NCBI GenBank assembly: GCA_010015805.1
Contig: ML978121.1
Coordinates: 2,790,001 to 2,854,000 of the forward strand
Source of the DNA: Rhizodiscina lignyota
Taxonomy: Eukaryota; Ascomycota; Dothideomycetes; Aulographales; Rhizodiscinaceae
Direction of reading: 5' to 3'
Length of the DNA stretch: 64,000 bases
The notes under the pieces were generated by a model. The model searched no databases, had not been told where the DNA came from, and worked only from the letters and a program-made list of their open reading frames with translations. The translations under genes and the position numbers were made by a program. This document shows, one piece after another, positions 42,201 through 52,696 of this stretch (its first letter is position 1; every line of letters starts with the position of its first letter).

Positions 42201-43474
42201 GCGAGGTTCCCCAGAGACCACTGCCGAAATCAGAATCATGGGTGAACTGAGGAAGAGTTGGAGCGCCGCTTTGTGCAGTTTCACTTGGACGGTTCGTCGG
42301 CTCTGCAGTCCGAGGCGCAGGCATAGCTTCTCCCGTTCCTGATGGCAAGCCATACTCGCTCTTTCGCTCTGCAACAGTAGCCAAAGGTGTTGCCCTCAAA
42401 TGACTGCTTGAAGTAGAACTTCCACCTTCCTCTCTAACACTATCTAAACTTGTGCGTTCGCGGGGTGTACCTGAGCGTGCATCTTCTCCAGGTCGAAGGA
42501 TTGAATCCATACTTGGTCTATTCGACTCTTGCGATGCCCGCTCACGAGCTCTTTCTTCCTCCATCCGCTTGTAAATGTCTGCTGGTCTTATGAATGGAAG
42601 CTGTTTCGAGGTGTTGGTTGGCGTTTGCTGGCGAGGCCCGGCATCGGCGGGTGTCGCTCTGGTAGGTGACGTAGGAGAGTTGGGCTGGCTGAGACTGCTC
42701 TTGCGTGGTGGAAATCGTGCCTGTGGTGTATCCGCAGAATCCTGAGGCGTTCCTGGTTGTGGTGTTCGCGACTGGAGAGGTGCCGGCATTGCTGAAGGAG
42801 AAAAGTCTCTCCTATTCGTATAATCAATCGAAGACGGCACTTCACTTGCGGCAGACTGCGCGAAGCCTCCAGCGCTGGGATATCGGCTGCTTGAGGTAGC
42901 AACGCTATCTCCACGTTGACGAGGCTGAACATCTGTTTGGACTTGAAGTGGAGCGCGACCAGGGGCTCCAGGAGGCGGACCATATTGCGCGGTTGGCGAG
43001 GACATTTGCGGAAACTCGCCATAGCCTGGCGGTGGTTGCGTTCCAGCAGAGAATGTACGCCGTTCGTCGCCTTTTTCGAACGAATTGGAGCGATTAAGAT
43101 TTTGAGTAGGCATCCCAACTGGATTCGTGAAGCTTCGTCCTCCAGAAGCTGATGCTTGCCCTTCTACTGACTGCCCTCGTTGGCGCAACCCAGTCGCCTT
43201 CTGCGGCTGGGGCGGCGGGGTCTCGACGCCATACTCATCGTCTTCGTCGTAGTCGCCCCAATCATCGCCCTCATACGAGTATGCCTTCGCCTCTACCCAC
43301 TTTTTTGTTTTGGCGCGATTCACATTGGTCTTGAATGAAGGTGGCTGTCCGGATGTGAAAGGACTCTGTGGTTTTCGATCACTGTGAGAGCTGGTTAGCC
43401 TTGGAAAGGAGTTTTAGGCTCCGAGTGTCTGCGTACAACGGTGATCTTGAGTCTTGAGGAAATGGAGAGGTCAT
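39262..43474 (-). CDS. Very large disordered protein with a conserved-looking N-terminus, 1385 aa
   Basis: Two exons, 43474-43437 and 43381-39262, give 1385 residues. The start was extended because the long frame has no ATG at its upstream end: it is open through PFTSGQPPSFKTNVNRAKTK and joins a short exon MTSPFPQDSRSPF over an intron with GTACGC donor, GGCTAACC branch and CTCACAG acceptor. The motif KTKKWVEAKAYSYEGDDWGDYD directly after is the conserved-looking signature of the N-terminus. The rest is Ser/Pro/Glu-rich and disordered, with repeated polyproline strings (PPTPPPKDGE, MPPPPVPLKG) that could bind SH3 domains. The C-terminal end (GKELLTSAGALGGKATTGAK followed by GLFAKGRSRFRGSG) is basic and Gly-rich. 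A cytoskeletal or membrane-cortex scaffold is conceivable from the SH3-type motifs, but I do not recognise the family with certainty. Confidence 0.82.
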
Positions 43475-44719
43475 GATCGTATACCAGCCTCGACCTCAGT
43501 AACGGACTGTCTAGCAGAAAGAGCCGGGGGCTACAGAGCTCAGCACCAGCGCGGCGACAGCATTGGCGAGTTGATTCGAGGGTAGAGCGCGACTTAGGAG
43601 GTTCCAGAGGGACAAAGAGCTGCCATACAAGTGGGCTGGAGGATTGTACTCGGTGCGCGTTGATGCTTGAGAGACAGCGGAAGTGTGGTTAGGGTAACGA
43701 GGAGGCTCGTCTTCGCTGTCGTCTTTGCAGCACAGAGGTTGGTCAACTTTTATGCACGTATCCCGGTGATCGGCGTAAGATCAAGGCCACTCGCCGGTTT
43801 TTAGCAACAAAAGACACCGCTGTCCAGCGTTAAGTGCGCTCTGCGCAAATTGAAAACGAAGCGAGCGAAAACGACGGACGTTAAGGACAATTGTTTCTCG
43901 CGAAAGGAGGAGAAGAAACAGGCTTGCACGTCGCCTGTACATGTAGCCAATCACCTGCGCTGCGCCTCCCGAGGACGCGTGACGACGATTGCAAGGCCTT
44001 ACTTCATACTGTACAGTAAACTCTGTACTAAAGGATATTCGGTCATTAGAATACTTCCTAGTTAACGATACGTACCGCTGTAAATTTCAAATTTGGGTGG
44101 GAAATAAGAATACTCTGGGATCCTACGATATCGCAGTATTTCCCTGTTTTTAATCGTTCCGGAGTGAAAATTTTAAGGCTCTGATTGGCTGATTCTTTAT
44201 GGCCTAGGAGATTTCGGCTTAGCTCCCCCCCGTGGCCAGGGTCAAGGCTGCCAAGGCCTGTCTTACTAACATTTTCTATTACAATACCTCCTATACCGCG
44301 ATCAAAACTGCTCACATCGTTAAGTCAGGGTTTACTGTATTAAGATAATTTGCAAGATCTACTGCACTAAGCGTCCGACTTTAGCTCATGGAGCATTAGC
44401 GCGTACTCTGGGCTGGTGCCGTCTGGAAAGTTGAAGCGCTGATGAAAGGCTCGCCGCCAACGTCGCAACGTCGTAACTCCAATCCCAACCTCTTCTTTCA
44501 CACTCCACACGCATTTCAACGCAGAACTCATATCGAACGTACGACCATCGACTCTCTAATCGAAATCATCCCCGTCCATGTCGAAACGCATCTCCTAGAC
44601 CAAAACGAACACAGCCTCTAACACATCCTCTCAACTCGACCCATCCTGTGAACGACGACTTCGCGCACGAACCGCTCTCCCCGGCTGTCCTCCATCCGCT
44701 TTCATCACATATGCTCACA
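43475..44719. other. Divergent intergenic region with a TIR element
   Basis: 1.2 kb between the giant gene (minus) and SED5 (plus). It holds the promoter of the first, an inserted 324-bp element at 44014-44337, and the SED5 promoter with a C/A-rich leader (44480-44719). No gene was supported. Confidence 0.5.
44014..44337. mobile_element. MITE-like element with CAGTAAAC termini and TA duplication
   Basis: 324 bp, beginning CAGTAAACTCTG and ending CAGGGTTTACTG (reverse complement CAGTAAACCCTG), with 11 of 12 terminal bases paired and flanked by TA on both sides (44012-44013 and 44338-44339). Termini starting CAGT with TA duplication are typical of Tc1/mariner/pogo transposons, so this is probably a non-autonomous pogo/Fot1-type derivative. 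An 85-codon minus frame inside has no ATG and no transposase motif. Confidence 0.72.
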
Positions 44720-45832
44720 ATGGCGACGACAACTTCGATACAAGACCGCACAGGCGAATTCCGCTCTATCCTCCAGCAGGCCCAGCGGCGCGCCACCTCA
44801 TCCAAGGTCGGCCCTCAACGACAGTCGCTCCTCTCGTCCTCCGAAAAGCAAGCCGCCAATGGATCGGCAGACTCAGTAGCGCGACAGCGCTCTGAATTCG
44901 CCAAAAAAGCAGCAGAAATTGGTCGCGGCATCTCTGGGACAATGGCAAAGTTGGAACGTCTTGCGCAATTAGCGAAGCGGAAGACTCTCTTCGACGACCG
45001 GCCTGTCGAAATCAATGAATTGACATTCGTCATCAAACAAGATGTTTCTGCTCTGTCAACGCAAATCGGCGCATTGGAGGCGCTCAGTAGATCGCAACAT
45101 CCTAATATACGACCAGGCGGTGCAGACCAAGAAGGCGAGCACAACAACAGCGTAGTCTTCATGCTGAAGGGCAAATTGAAAGATGTATCCATGGATTTCA
45201 AGGAGGTGCTCGAGGTCCGCACCAAGAACATCCAGGCCAGCCGCAGCAGGACAGAAAACTTCATTTCCTCGGTTTCCGCACACAGCAATCCATCAAGCCT
45301 TGATCCCTCTCGGACAGATTCGCCACTATATCAAACTCCGAATCGTGGACCTTCGCCAAAACCAGGCTACACGCAAACCGCTGCCGCACAGTCCGACCTC
45401 TTATCTCTCGATCCTTCATCTTCATCTTCCGCACTCGCTCGCATGGGTCCACAATCAGACCAGCAACTTCTCATGATGGAAGAGGCACAACCGCAGAATA
45501 CGTATATCCAGCAGAGAGGAGAAGCAATCGAGACTATTGAACGAACAATTGCAGAGCTTGGTGGTATTTTCGGGCAGTTGGCACAGATGGTCAGTGAACA
45601 GGGCGAGATGGTGCAGAGAATCGACGCAAACACCGAAGATGTCGTGGATAATGTAGAGGGTGCGCAAAGAGAGCTGCTGAAATACTGGAGCAGGGTGCAA
45701 GGTAACCGATGGCTGGTAGCGAAGATGTTTGGTGTCCTAATGATCTGTAAGTGACCGTGGTTGCATTGCCTTGCGGACGACAACTGACATGAGCTTCTAG
45801 TCTTCCTCCTCTGGGTCCTAGTAGCTGGCTAA
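44720..45832 (+). CDS. SED5: Syntaxin-5-type t-SNARE Sed5
   Basis: Golgi Qa-SNARE that drives ER-to-Golgi and intra-Golgi fusion. Exons 44720-45746 and 45801-45832 give 352 residues; the second exon supplies only FLLWVLVAG and the stop. I start at MATTTSIQDRTGEFRSILQQ, where IQDRTGEF matches the conserved N-peptide of Sed5 that binds the SM protein Sly1; an ATG three codons upstream (44711) is also possible. The Habc region contains KKAAEIGRGISGTMAKLERL and KQDVSALSTQIGALEAL. The SNARE motif runs ETIERTIAELGGIFGQLAQM then VSEQGEMVQRIDANTEDVVD, with the zero-layer Gln in SEQGE, and the single C-terminal anchor is WLVAKMFGVLMIFLLWVLVA. The intron falls inside the anchor coding sequence. Confidence 0.95.
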
Positions 45833-46591
45833 ATTGACCCTCTACTTTAATGCATGCGTCGGAGTTCGGGATTCGGGATTTTCATTTATAGCGCTTGTCA
45901 TGAGCGGTTCACGCCGCGTTTTGGGTATGCATAGTATAGACTTCACTGTGCAAGGTCTTGCTTGCAACTGTATCACTATAGTTTTTCTGTAGATCGACAT
46001 TTTGCCCTGCAAAACTTGGAGTTCGCAAAATACTTTCGTATAATCCGCTACTTCTTCGGGTTATCTAGCTAATAAATTCTTTCGAATAGCCTATTCACCA
46101 TGTTGGTGGAAACATCATTCAGTCTCGTCGAAAATGTATTCTGCCGTTCCCGTCATGTGCGCGGAGGCAGGGTTTGACTTGGGAGATAGCGTCTTCCCCT
46201 GCTTTCACAATGTGTCCGAAAGCACCGTTCAGTTTGACATGAAGCATCTTCCACAAATCCTGTAACATTCTTGTACGACTCGATCCCTAATTATTCGCCA
46301 AATCAGAGCAATGCTCGGATGTTGGTGAGGCTCTGAGATAAAGTGCAAGAGGGCAGTGCGGCGCGTAGCGTAGCGCCATGTGGTTGTTGGCTTGTTTCAT
46401 TCATGAGGCTCTACTCTTATCAAGAGGAAAGAGATCGTGACTTCAAATTCTTAAGAGCAAAGGACATGCAGACTCTTTGAGTAATCCAGAGTTCCCTTTG
46501 GATCGCTGCAAGCTTCTCCACCGCTGTCTATTTCCTTTCATTCCTCAGTTAGACACTTCTCTTCTGTTCAGCCTCATCAATACTAGACATC
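45833..46591. other. Intergenic region after SED5
   Basis: 760 bases with no supported gene. It is A/T-rich around 46060-46090 (TAATAAATTCTTTCG). Nothing else was noticed. Confidence 0.4.
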
Positions 46592-46939
46592 ATGGATTTA
46601 TCCGTACTACAGGTCGGAGTAAGTCTCGCCGCTATATACGGTGCATCAAGGTTAATGTACGACTTGTTCGGATTCAACGAGAGAGTCTCCAAAGTTCCGT
46701 CTATCTGGTGTAGGAAAGAATTCCGACAAGGAGAATTCCTGTTCAATGCCGGCTACCTGGCATGTAAAGACGAACAACAAAAAACAGATCTGGACCCCAA
46801 TAGTGACGACGAGGATGAAGACGATATTCCTACACGCGGAAACTGGACGGACGTAGCGGATGACGTCGAACGAGGATTCATGGATTGCCTTGCGGAACTT
46901 CTCGCCCGGGAGAAACCACTCAAACGAGACGAAGCTTGA
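46592..46939 (+). CDS. Small unknown protein with N-terminal membrane segment, 115 aa
   Basis: An intronless 115-residue frame with an ATG in CATC-ATGG context. Residues 5-30 (VLQVGVSLAAIYGASRLMYDLF) are hydrophobic and could be a membrane anchor. A central VPSIWCRKEFRQGEFLFNAGYLACKD is followed by an acidic run (DPNSDDEDEDDIP) and an amphipathic C-terminus (DDVERGFMDCLAELLAREKPL). I do not recognise a family. It lies on the same strand as another small unknown gene 185 bases downstream. Confidence 0.5.
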   Translation: MDLSVLQVGVSLAAIYGASRLMYDLFGFNERVSKVPSIWCRKEFRQGEFLFNAGYLACKDEQQKTDLDPNSDDEDEDDIPTRGNWTDVADDVERGFMDCLAELLAREKPLKRDEA

Positions 46940-47123
46940 GCAATCGGAAGAAGTACGCGTGCTGAAGATACAGCAGGCCACATCTCCGCCGTCGCATTAG
47001 AGACTGTTTAAGGGACACATGAATTCAAGTTATCTTAGCCAAAAATTCTGGATTCGATGAGACAGACAAAGCCCGAATCCGTCTGATCAGCTTCTGCAAG
47101 CAGTTGGAGACCTTCGGCGCAGC

Positions 47124-47522
47124 ATGAGCGACACTGCGTACACAATGCTGCAGCTAGAGAAGCTGCTTATTTCGGGATTCATTGACACTTATGATCAAGC
47201 CAAACAGCAAATTGGAGAGACTGTCGTGAAACTTAAGGCACCAGAAGAGTTTGGGAAAGTCAAACAATTAGCAAAAGAACTCGAGGAGGTACAAAGCAAG
47301 CTCGTCCGGCTTCAAGGAGCTCTATGGCTAAAGCTCAAAACTGAAGAGCAGTCTGATGATGGAGAAGACAGGAAATCACGGAAGAAATTAACCTTAGCTC
47401 GGTATCTGAGAGAAGGACGTATCTACGTCCCGGGCAGTCGTGAGTTTGAGTTTCAGGATTGGCCGCCCTCGGCCGCTGCAATTTCGTCTGGGTTGTACGG
47501 ATCGCATCCAGATAGAGAATAA
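47124..47522 (+). CDS. Small unknown coiled-coil-like protein, 132 aa
   Basis: A 132-residue intronless frame from an ATG. Residues 40-75 (APEEFGKVKQLAKELEEVQSKLVRLQGALWLKLK) have heptad-like spacing suggesting a coiled coil. A basic patch (DRKSRKKLTLARYLREGR) precedes a C-terminus ending FEFQDWPPSAAAISSGLYGS. No family was recognised and no signal peptide or membrane span is seen. Confidence 0.5.
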   Translation: MSDTAYTMLQLEKLLISGFIDTYDQAKQQIGETVVKLKAPEEFGKVKQLAKELEEVQSKLVRLQGALWLKLKTEEQSDDGEDRKSRKKLTLARYLREGRIYVPGSREFEFQDWPPSAAAISSGLYGSHPDRE

Positions 47523-47559
47523 GTCTTTTCGCTATATAGTGGGGAGGTTACAAACTCAA

Positions 47560-48227
47560 TTACAACTCGAATACGCTTTGTTCACTTTCACTCGAGTGGC
47601 GCTCTCCTTTGTTCGCGGACCATTGCTTCTCTCTCTTGCAGGCACCTTCGTTGACAACGTCATACTCTGGCACCTTTCCATCCTTGAAAGGGAGCTGCAG
47701 CGCAGCTGTCTCTACATTACTCGGATAGTCAGTGAAATGCCCAGGCCCTTCTGTATCGACAGCAACGATCAACGGATTGACTCCCTGCTGAATCCATAGC
47801 CCTGGGTTCTGTGGATCCGAAGGCAGTGTCACATGTGCTATGCCCGTCAGGAGGACGAAAAGCCTATTGTCTGTTAGAACGTGAGATTATATTGAGAGGA
47901 TGATGATACGGCATCAGATAGGCATTATACGAGAGGGGGAAGGTACATTGGATGAGGAGGCTTGTGTAGACCTTCGCCGCTTCGAGGAGGAAGAACGACA
48001 TATGTCAAGTTCGAGACATCGGCGAGATGGACTGCCATTCCGACAGTTGGATATGTGGTAAACGGACGCTTGAAGCGCCAGCACTGTAGTTTCGCCGCAT
48101 TGTGGTCCTCAGGATCTGATATTACCGCAGTAGTTGTGAGATAATAGGCTGGCTCTGTGCTAATGAAGCTGGCATTGACGATTGAAGAAAGCAATGTAAG
48201 GAACAGGAGCTGCAATTTGACTAGCAT
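47560..48227 (-). CDS. Secreted cupin-like protein
   Basis: Two exons, 48227-47947 and 47863-47560, give 194 residues. The first 20 residues (MLVKLQLLFLTLLSSIVNAS) are a clear signal peptide with a probable cleavage after NAS. The mature part reads LQCWRFKRPFTTYPTVGMAV, then TYVVLPPRSGEGLHKPPHPM, and, across the intron, LFVLLTGIAHVTLPSD. The H-x-P-P-H-P-M-x-F-V-L-L-x-G pattern followed by GLWIQQGVNPLIVAVDTEGPGHFTDYP resembles a cupin-type beta-barrel. The intron (GTACCT to CAATAG) falls between HP and M. Function is unknown; a small secreted or wall-associated role is inferred. The tail after residue 170 is charged and polar. It is divergent from the first P450 gene with about 890 bases between. 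Confidence 0.75.
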
Positions 48228-49118
48228 TTCGACGTAGATCTGTTAAAATAGGATTCTAGGAAGGCAAAGTTTTTAAATATGCTTCAGGTGTCGTTGATGT
48301 TTGACTCATAAATGCAGTCGTAGGCTAGTATGCGTGGGAAGGTAGATTTAGGTGGCTAGTACCGAAAGTTAGGTGCACTAGGCCCCTAGAATCGGTCGAT
48401 TTGCGGGCGTCTCGACCAGTATCCAGTAGTGCTTCCGGGACTCGCGGCTTCTATTGCCCCGGTGGGTCCTCACGAACTTACCGTCGCGTGATTCTACGCC
48501 TTCCAAGTCTCTTGCACTGAAAACGTCATCACTTGACGATATACAAACGACACGATGAATTTGCGTGAGAATCACTCTATTAGAGACGAAGTTGCTCACG
48601 GAGAGAGCTTACCCGGGAATAGTCATCTTGAAAAGCAGCTCGTCGCAAAAAGTCTTTCCATCGACCTCACTCCATTTCGTCTCTCCCTCGGTCCAACTGC
48701 ATTCGTCTATTTCATTAAACTTTCAAAACACTTCGACTGCAGAGTCTCAGTTCAGATGCTGTCCTACGATAGGCCCCTTCGTTTAAAATGGAAGCAACGG
48801 CCCAACGGGTAACGGTGCAATAACGACTGAAGTTCAGCCGAATCTTACTCGTTTAGAATATTAGCCACAGTCTCGGCCAACTGATTCAATATATATTGGA
48901 ACTTCCAGCTTCTCCTTCATTGTCGTGCTCTCTTTAGCCCTAGGATTACATTCAGAGGGCCATCCAGTCCATCAGTCGTGCCTGGGCCACCGTGCTCCGT
49001 GTCCGCTTTCTATCCAGAGCACGTTATATATTCGATTCGCTTCGTCCATTTCAGTAGTTATAAAGATTAAAATCTACAGACAAGGCCAATCACTCAGTTA
49101 ACGTGTACTTGAAACACA
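48228..49118. other. Divergent region between cupin-like and P450 genes
   Basis: 891 bases presumed to hold both promoters. A TATA-like ATATATATT lies at about 48889, some 230 bases upstream of the P450 start. An 85-codon plus-strand frame at 48555 has an ATG but no family features. Confidence 0.45.
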
Positions 49119-50733
49119 ATGACCGGCGGCTGGAACGTGGTATATCTGTCCACGGTTCTACTTTTCACGACTATCATTTTTCTGATATTCAAGGTGAGCA
49201 TATTCTCCTTACCTTTTCTCAAACGTTTGCTATCAATACTAAATGACCTGTTCATAGGCGCTTCGTAATCCTCTGCGGCATATACCGGGCCCATGGCATT
49301 CTCTGGTGACCAGTTATCCTCTTAAATTGGACGTGTTGAAAGGCCGCCGCCTTCATCATATCCACCGGCTGCACCTGAAATATGGGCCCATTGTACGAGT
49401 TGGGCCAACAGAGCTTGCCGTCGCTGACATCGATGCCTACAAAATTATCTATCGCGCTGGCTTAGCTGGTTTCCAAAAGGATGACTGGTACTTTGGCCTG
49501 ACTGACTTTCCGATCAAGGCCGTCTTCAACATGAGTGATAACAAGGAGCACGCTACACGGCGACGTATGCTGGCTCCTGGTTTTACGAAGACCAATATCG
49601 TGCGAGAGTGGCAACCTGTTGTACAGGAGAACACGAAGCTGGCGATGAGACAGATGCGTTCTGAGGCCGAAAATACCGGGGTAAAGTAGACGTGCTGAAG
49701 TGGTTCATGTTTTACGCTGCAGATGTCAGCGCCACCGCCTTGTTTGGCGAAAGCTTTGAGATGTTGATGGCTGGAGAGGTGAGCTATCCTGTCTCTACAA
49801 GATCAGCCACTAGCTGATAGAAGCTCGCAGCGGAATCAATATATCAGAGACTTGGAAAAAGTCATGATGTGGGGTGGCCTTGGATATGAGTTTCCAATGC
49901 TGAGGTTCATTTCACAGCACCTTCCTCCGCTGCCTTTCGAGGTGACTCTTCAACTCTCGAGTGCTGCAAAGACTATCTCTCAGTATGGACAGAAGGCTGT
50001 GGCTGCATCAAGACTTACAAATACGTTGACCCGCAACGTATTCAAGACCATGATCGCGGATGCAGAGAAGGGCCTGCCATCTCTAACAGACCTGGACGTC
50101 AGCGTTGAAGCCGGGAATCTTCAGATAGCCGGGACCGATACCACGGCAAATACGCTCACATTTCTAGTGTGGGCTGTCGCCAAACGGCCTGAAATTCAGC
50201 TCAGATTGGCACAAGAAGTCGCCGTGGTACGCGAGGAAGAGCTAAACGATGTACGATTGTCACAGTTGCCTTTCCTCGATGCCGTTATTCAAGAGACGCT
50301 TCGATTGTACCCTGCCGTTGGCAGCAGTCTTCTGCGTGTGGTTCCTCGGGGCGGTGCAGATCTTTGCGGTTATGCCATACCAGAAGGTACAACCGTAGGG
50401 ACGACAGCTTATACGATACACCGACTCTCGTCTGTATGGGGCCCCGACGCCGAGAAGTTCAGGCCGGAGCGATGGCTTGAATACGCTGAAAAGGGTATTT
50501 CTGGCGTGTCCGATGAGGCAAAAGCAGCGTTCAATCCGTTCGGCGGGGGCTCCAGATCTTGTTTAGGACTGCATCTTGCAATGATGGAGCTACGTATTGC
50601 TGTTGCGATGTTTTACCGCGAATTCAAGGTGAGCATGAAAGTGGCGGAAGAGACAACAGACGAGAGCATGGAAATGGAAGATTACTTTGTAATCGCTCCA
50701 AAGGGCCATACCTGCGTCTTGGTTGCAACGTAA
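49119..50733 (+). pseudogene. Cytochrome P450 with a one-base frame break
   Basis: A class II P450 in three exons: 49119-49193, 49258-49778 and 49831-50733. Exon 1 gives a membrane anchor (NVVYLSTVLLFTTIIFLIF), exon 2 continues with PLRHIPGPWHSL, the expected proline hinge. Within exon 2 the frame changes at a run of four Gs (49678-49681): upstream reads MRSEAENTG, downstream KVDVLKWFMFYAADVSATAL, and the phase at the next intron is consistent with exactly one missing base. Exon 3 has all hallmarks: I-helix AGTDTTANT, ExxR in QETLRLYP, and heme loop FGGGSRSCLGLH. The break lies about one third of the way in, so the gene as written would be truncated after about 165 residues. It is either a recent pseudogene or a homopolymer sequencing error; the intact remainder favours either a young lesion or an error. 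Confidence 0.85.
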
Positions 50734-51005
50734 TAATGTTATCCGGGGTTCGATGTTGAGGATTTGATGGAAATGGGTGAGGCGGAGCTGACGAACGAGG
50801 CCGTCCCGCTACTCGGGATTCCTATCTGGGCAATTCCACTTTCACTCCAGAATCACAAGAGATATTCGATATCAAGTAAAGGAATCGGCAGCGGATAGCC
50901 TTCTTGATGATATATATGAAGAGGGGAAGATGCATACATAGCTAAGTACGTTGTCCCTCACAATTCGAGTTCCATACTTGGGCGGATAAACGTCTCCTCG
51001 CCATC

Positions 51006-52490
51006 ATGATCCTTCCTATTGCCATTGTATTCTTTGCAGCATTTTTCATCCTTTTCATTCAACCTGTCCTGGTATATTTTCTCGACAAGAAGCATCTCCG
51101 CAAGTTTCCTGCTCCAGCTTACGCCGGACTCTCCTCGTTATGGCGGATCTCACACAACCTCCGACGGCAACACTATCAAGCCATCCACAATGCCCACCAA
51201 CAACTAGGCACGCACGTACGCATTGGTCCAAACCACATTTCTGTCTCGGATCCACTCGCCATGAACGACATTTATGGCCACGGTGCAAACATGCTGAAAG
51301 AGGGTTTTTATGACGGGGGGGCCGGCGAGTTTCGCAACCTAGCTGACGCTCGTGTGAAAGCCGAGCATCAACGGAAGAGAAGGATGCTCGCGCATATTTT
51401 TGCTCAGAAGACTATTGTGAGCCTAGAGCCGATGGTTAGAGGCACGATCACTGCTCTCGTGGAGCAGGTGGACAAGCATGCCGCTGATGAAAGACCTATC
51501 AACTTACGGAGATACATGAACTACTTCACCATAGACTTCTTCTCCCAGCTGGTATATGGGGAAAGCTTGGGTTGCGTCAGACGTGGCAACGACATCGTGA
51601 CGGCCGAAACGAAAGACGGAAAGGTGTACCAAGTTCCATTTATAAAGTCACTGCACGAGGCCATGATCATGAATACCGCACTCGCTATAGAAGCACCGTT
51701 GCTTCCCATAACTAAGAAGTTGTTCAAGTGGCATCCATACGCGAGATCTGGACTGGATTATGAGAACGTTATCTATCATAAGACTTCGAAGCGATTGCAA
51801 AAGCCGGAAGCTCAGGACGACATCTTTGCAAAGTTCATGAAGAGCATGAACAGCGACCCGGGGATGCCAATCGGAGAAGTGCTAGCAGAGTGTAGCGTCC
51901 TCATGAACGGCGGAACCGACACGACTGCCGCTGCGCTCACGAACACCATCTATCTCTTATACAAGCATCCTGCCACACTGCGGAAGTTGCGAGCAGAGCT
52001 CGGCGATGCCATCGGGGATGTCAACCTTCCAAGTTACGACCAAGTATCACAACTTCCATATCTCCGCGCCTGTATCGAGGAGTCGCTCCGTTTGCGTCCC
52101 GCAAGCTCGATGGGTCTCCCGCGCATCGTCCCCAAGGGCGGCCGAGTCATTGCAGGAAAGTTCATTGAGGAGGACGTGACAGTGTCGGTGCCGACCTACA
52201 CGTTACTACGCGACCCGCAAGCATTCGATGAACCGGAGCGGTACAACCCCGATCGTTGGATCGATGGCGACAGGGAGAAGATGAGTAAGGCACATTTGCC
52301 GTTTAGCACGGGGCCTAGGGCCTGTATTGGGAGGAACATTGCATACTTTGAACAATTGCTGGTCATTGCGACTTTGGTGCATTCATTTGACTTCGAGTTT
52401 GAAAGTCCAGACTTTAAGCTGGAGATTGCGGAGAGGTTTAACTCGAATCCTGGGGAGATGTTTGTTACCTGTCATCGACGTTCGCAATAG
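51006..52490 (+). CDS. Cytochrome P450, benzoate-4-hydroxylase-like type
   Basis: An intronless 494-residue P450 from an ATG. The N-terminal anchor is MILPIAIVFFAAFFILFIQPVLVYFL. Other hallmarks: RKFPAPAYAGLSSLWRI, oxygen-binding I-helix NGGTDTTAAAL, ESLRLRP (ExxR), PERYNPDRW and the heme loop FSTGPRACIGRN with axial Cys440. The spacing and FPAP-AGLSSLW start resemble fungal CYP53/CYP65-type monooxygenases, but the substrate cannot be assigned. It lies 272 bases after the broken P450 on the same strand; the two proteins look only distantly related, so the pair is not a simple recent tandem duplication. Confidence 0.92.
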   Translation: MILPIAIVFFAAFFILFIQPVLVYFLDKKHLRKFPAPAYAGLSSLWRISHNLRRQHYQAIHNAHQQLGTHVRIGPNHISVSDPLAMNDIYGHGANMLKEGFYDGGAGEFRNLADARVKAEHQRKRRMLAHIFAQKTIVSLEPMVRGTITALVEQVDKHAADERPINLRRYMNYFTIDFFSQLVYGESLGCVRRGNDIVTAETKDGKVYQVPFIKSLHEAMIMNTALAIEAPLLPITKKLFKWHPYARSGLDYENVIYHKTSKRLQKPEAQDDIFAKFMKSMNSDPGMPIGEVLAECSVLMNGGTDTTAAALTNTIYLLYKHPATLRKLRAELGDAIGDVNLPSYDQVSQLPYLRACIEESLRLRPASSMGLPRIVPKGGRVIAGKFIEEDVTVSVPTYTLLRDPQAFDEPERYNPDRWIDGDREKMSKAHLPFSTGPRACIGRNIAYFEQLLVIATLVHSFDFEFESPDFKLEIAERFNSNPGEMFVTCHRRSQ

Positions 52491-52696
52491 GAGCAGCGGA
52501 AAGTTGTCCGGCGTTCCAGGCCCACATTGTATTTAGTCGGAGAGACTCATAAGTCGCTTGTCGTTATAAAGGCGAATCAAAATAAAGTGTATGTGAACAT
52601 GGAATAGAGAAGTTAATAAATATTGGCAATTGCAAAATAGCTCGTCTCTCGAGCCTATCTAATTTTCCCTGTTAACACATGATATGATGATTGGGC

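Noticed and set aside
44648-44719. N-terminal extension of Sed5
   Set aside because: It starts at a GTG; the IQDRTGEF motif places the true start at 44711 or 44720.
22046-52490. A secondary-metabolite cluster built from the PLP enzyme, MFS transporter and P450s
   Set aside because: The genes are spread over 30 kb with ribosomal, complex I, SNARE and scaffold genes between, and no core synthase is present.
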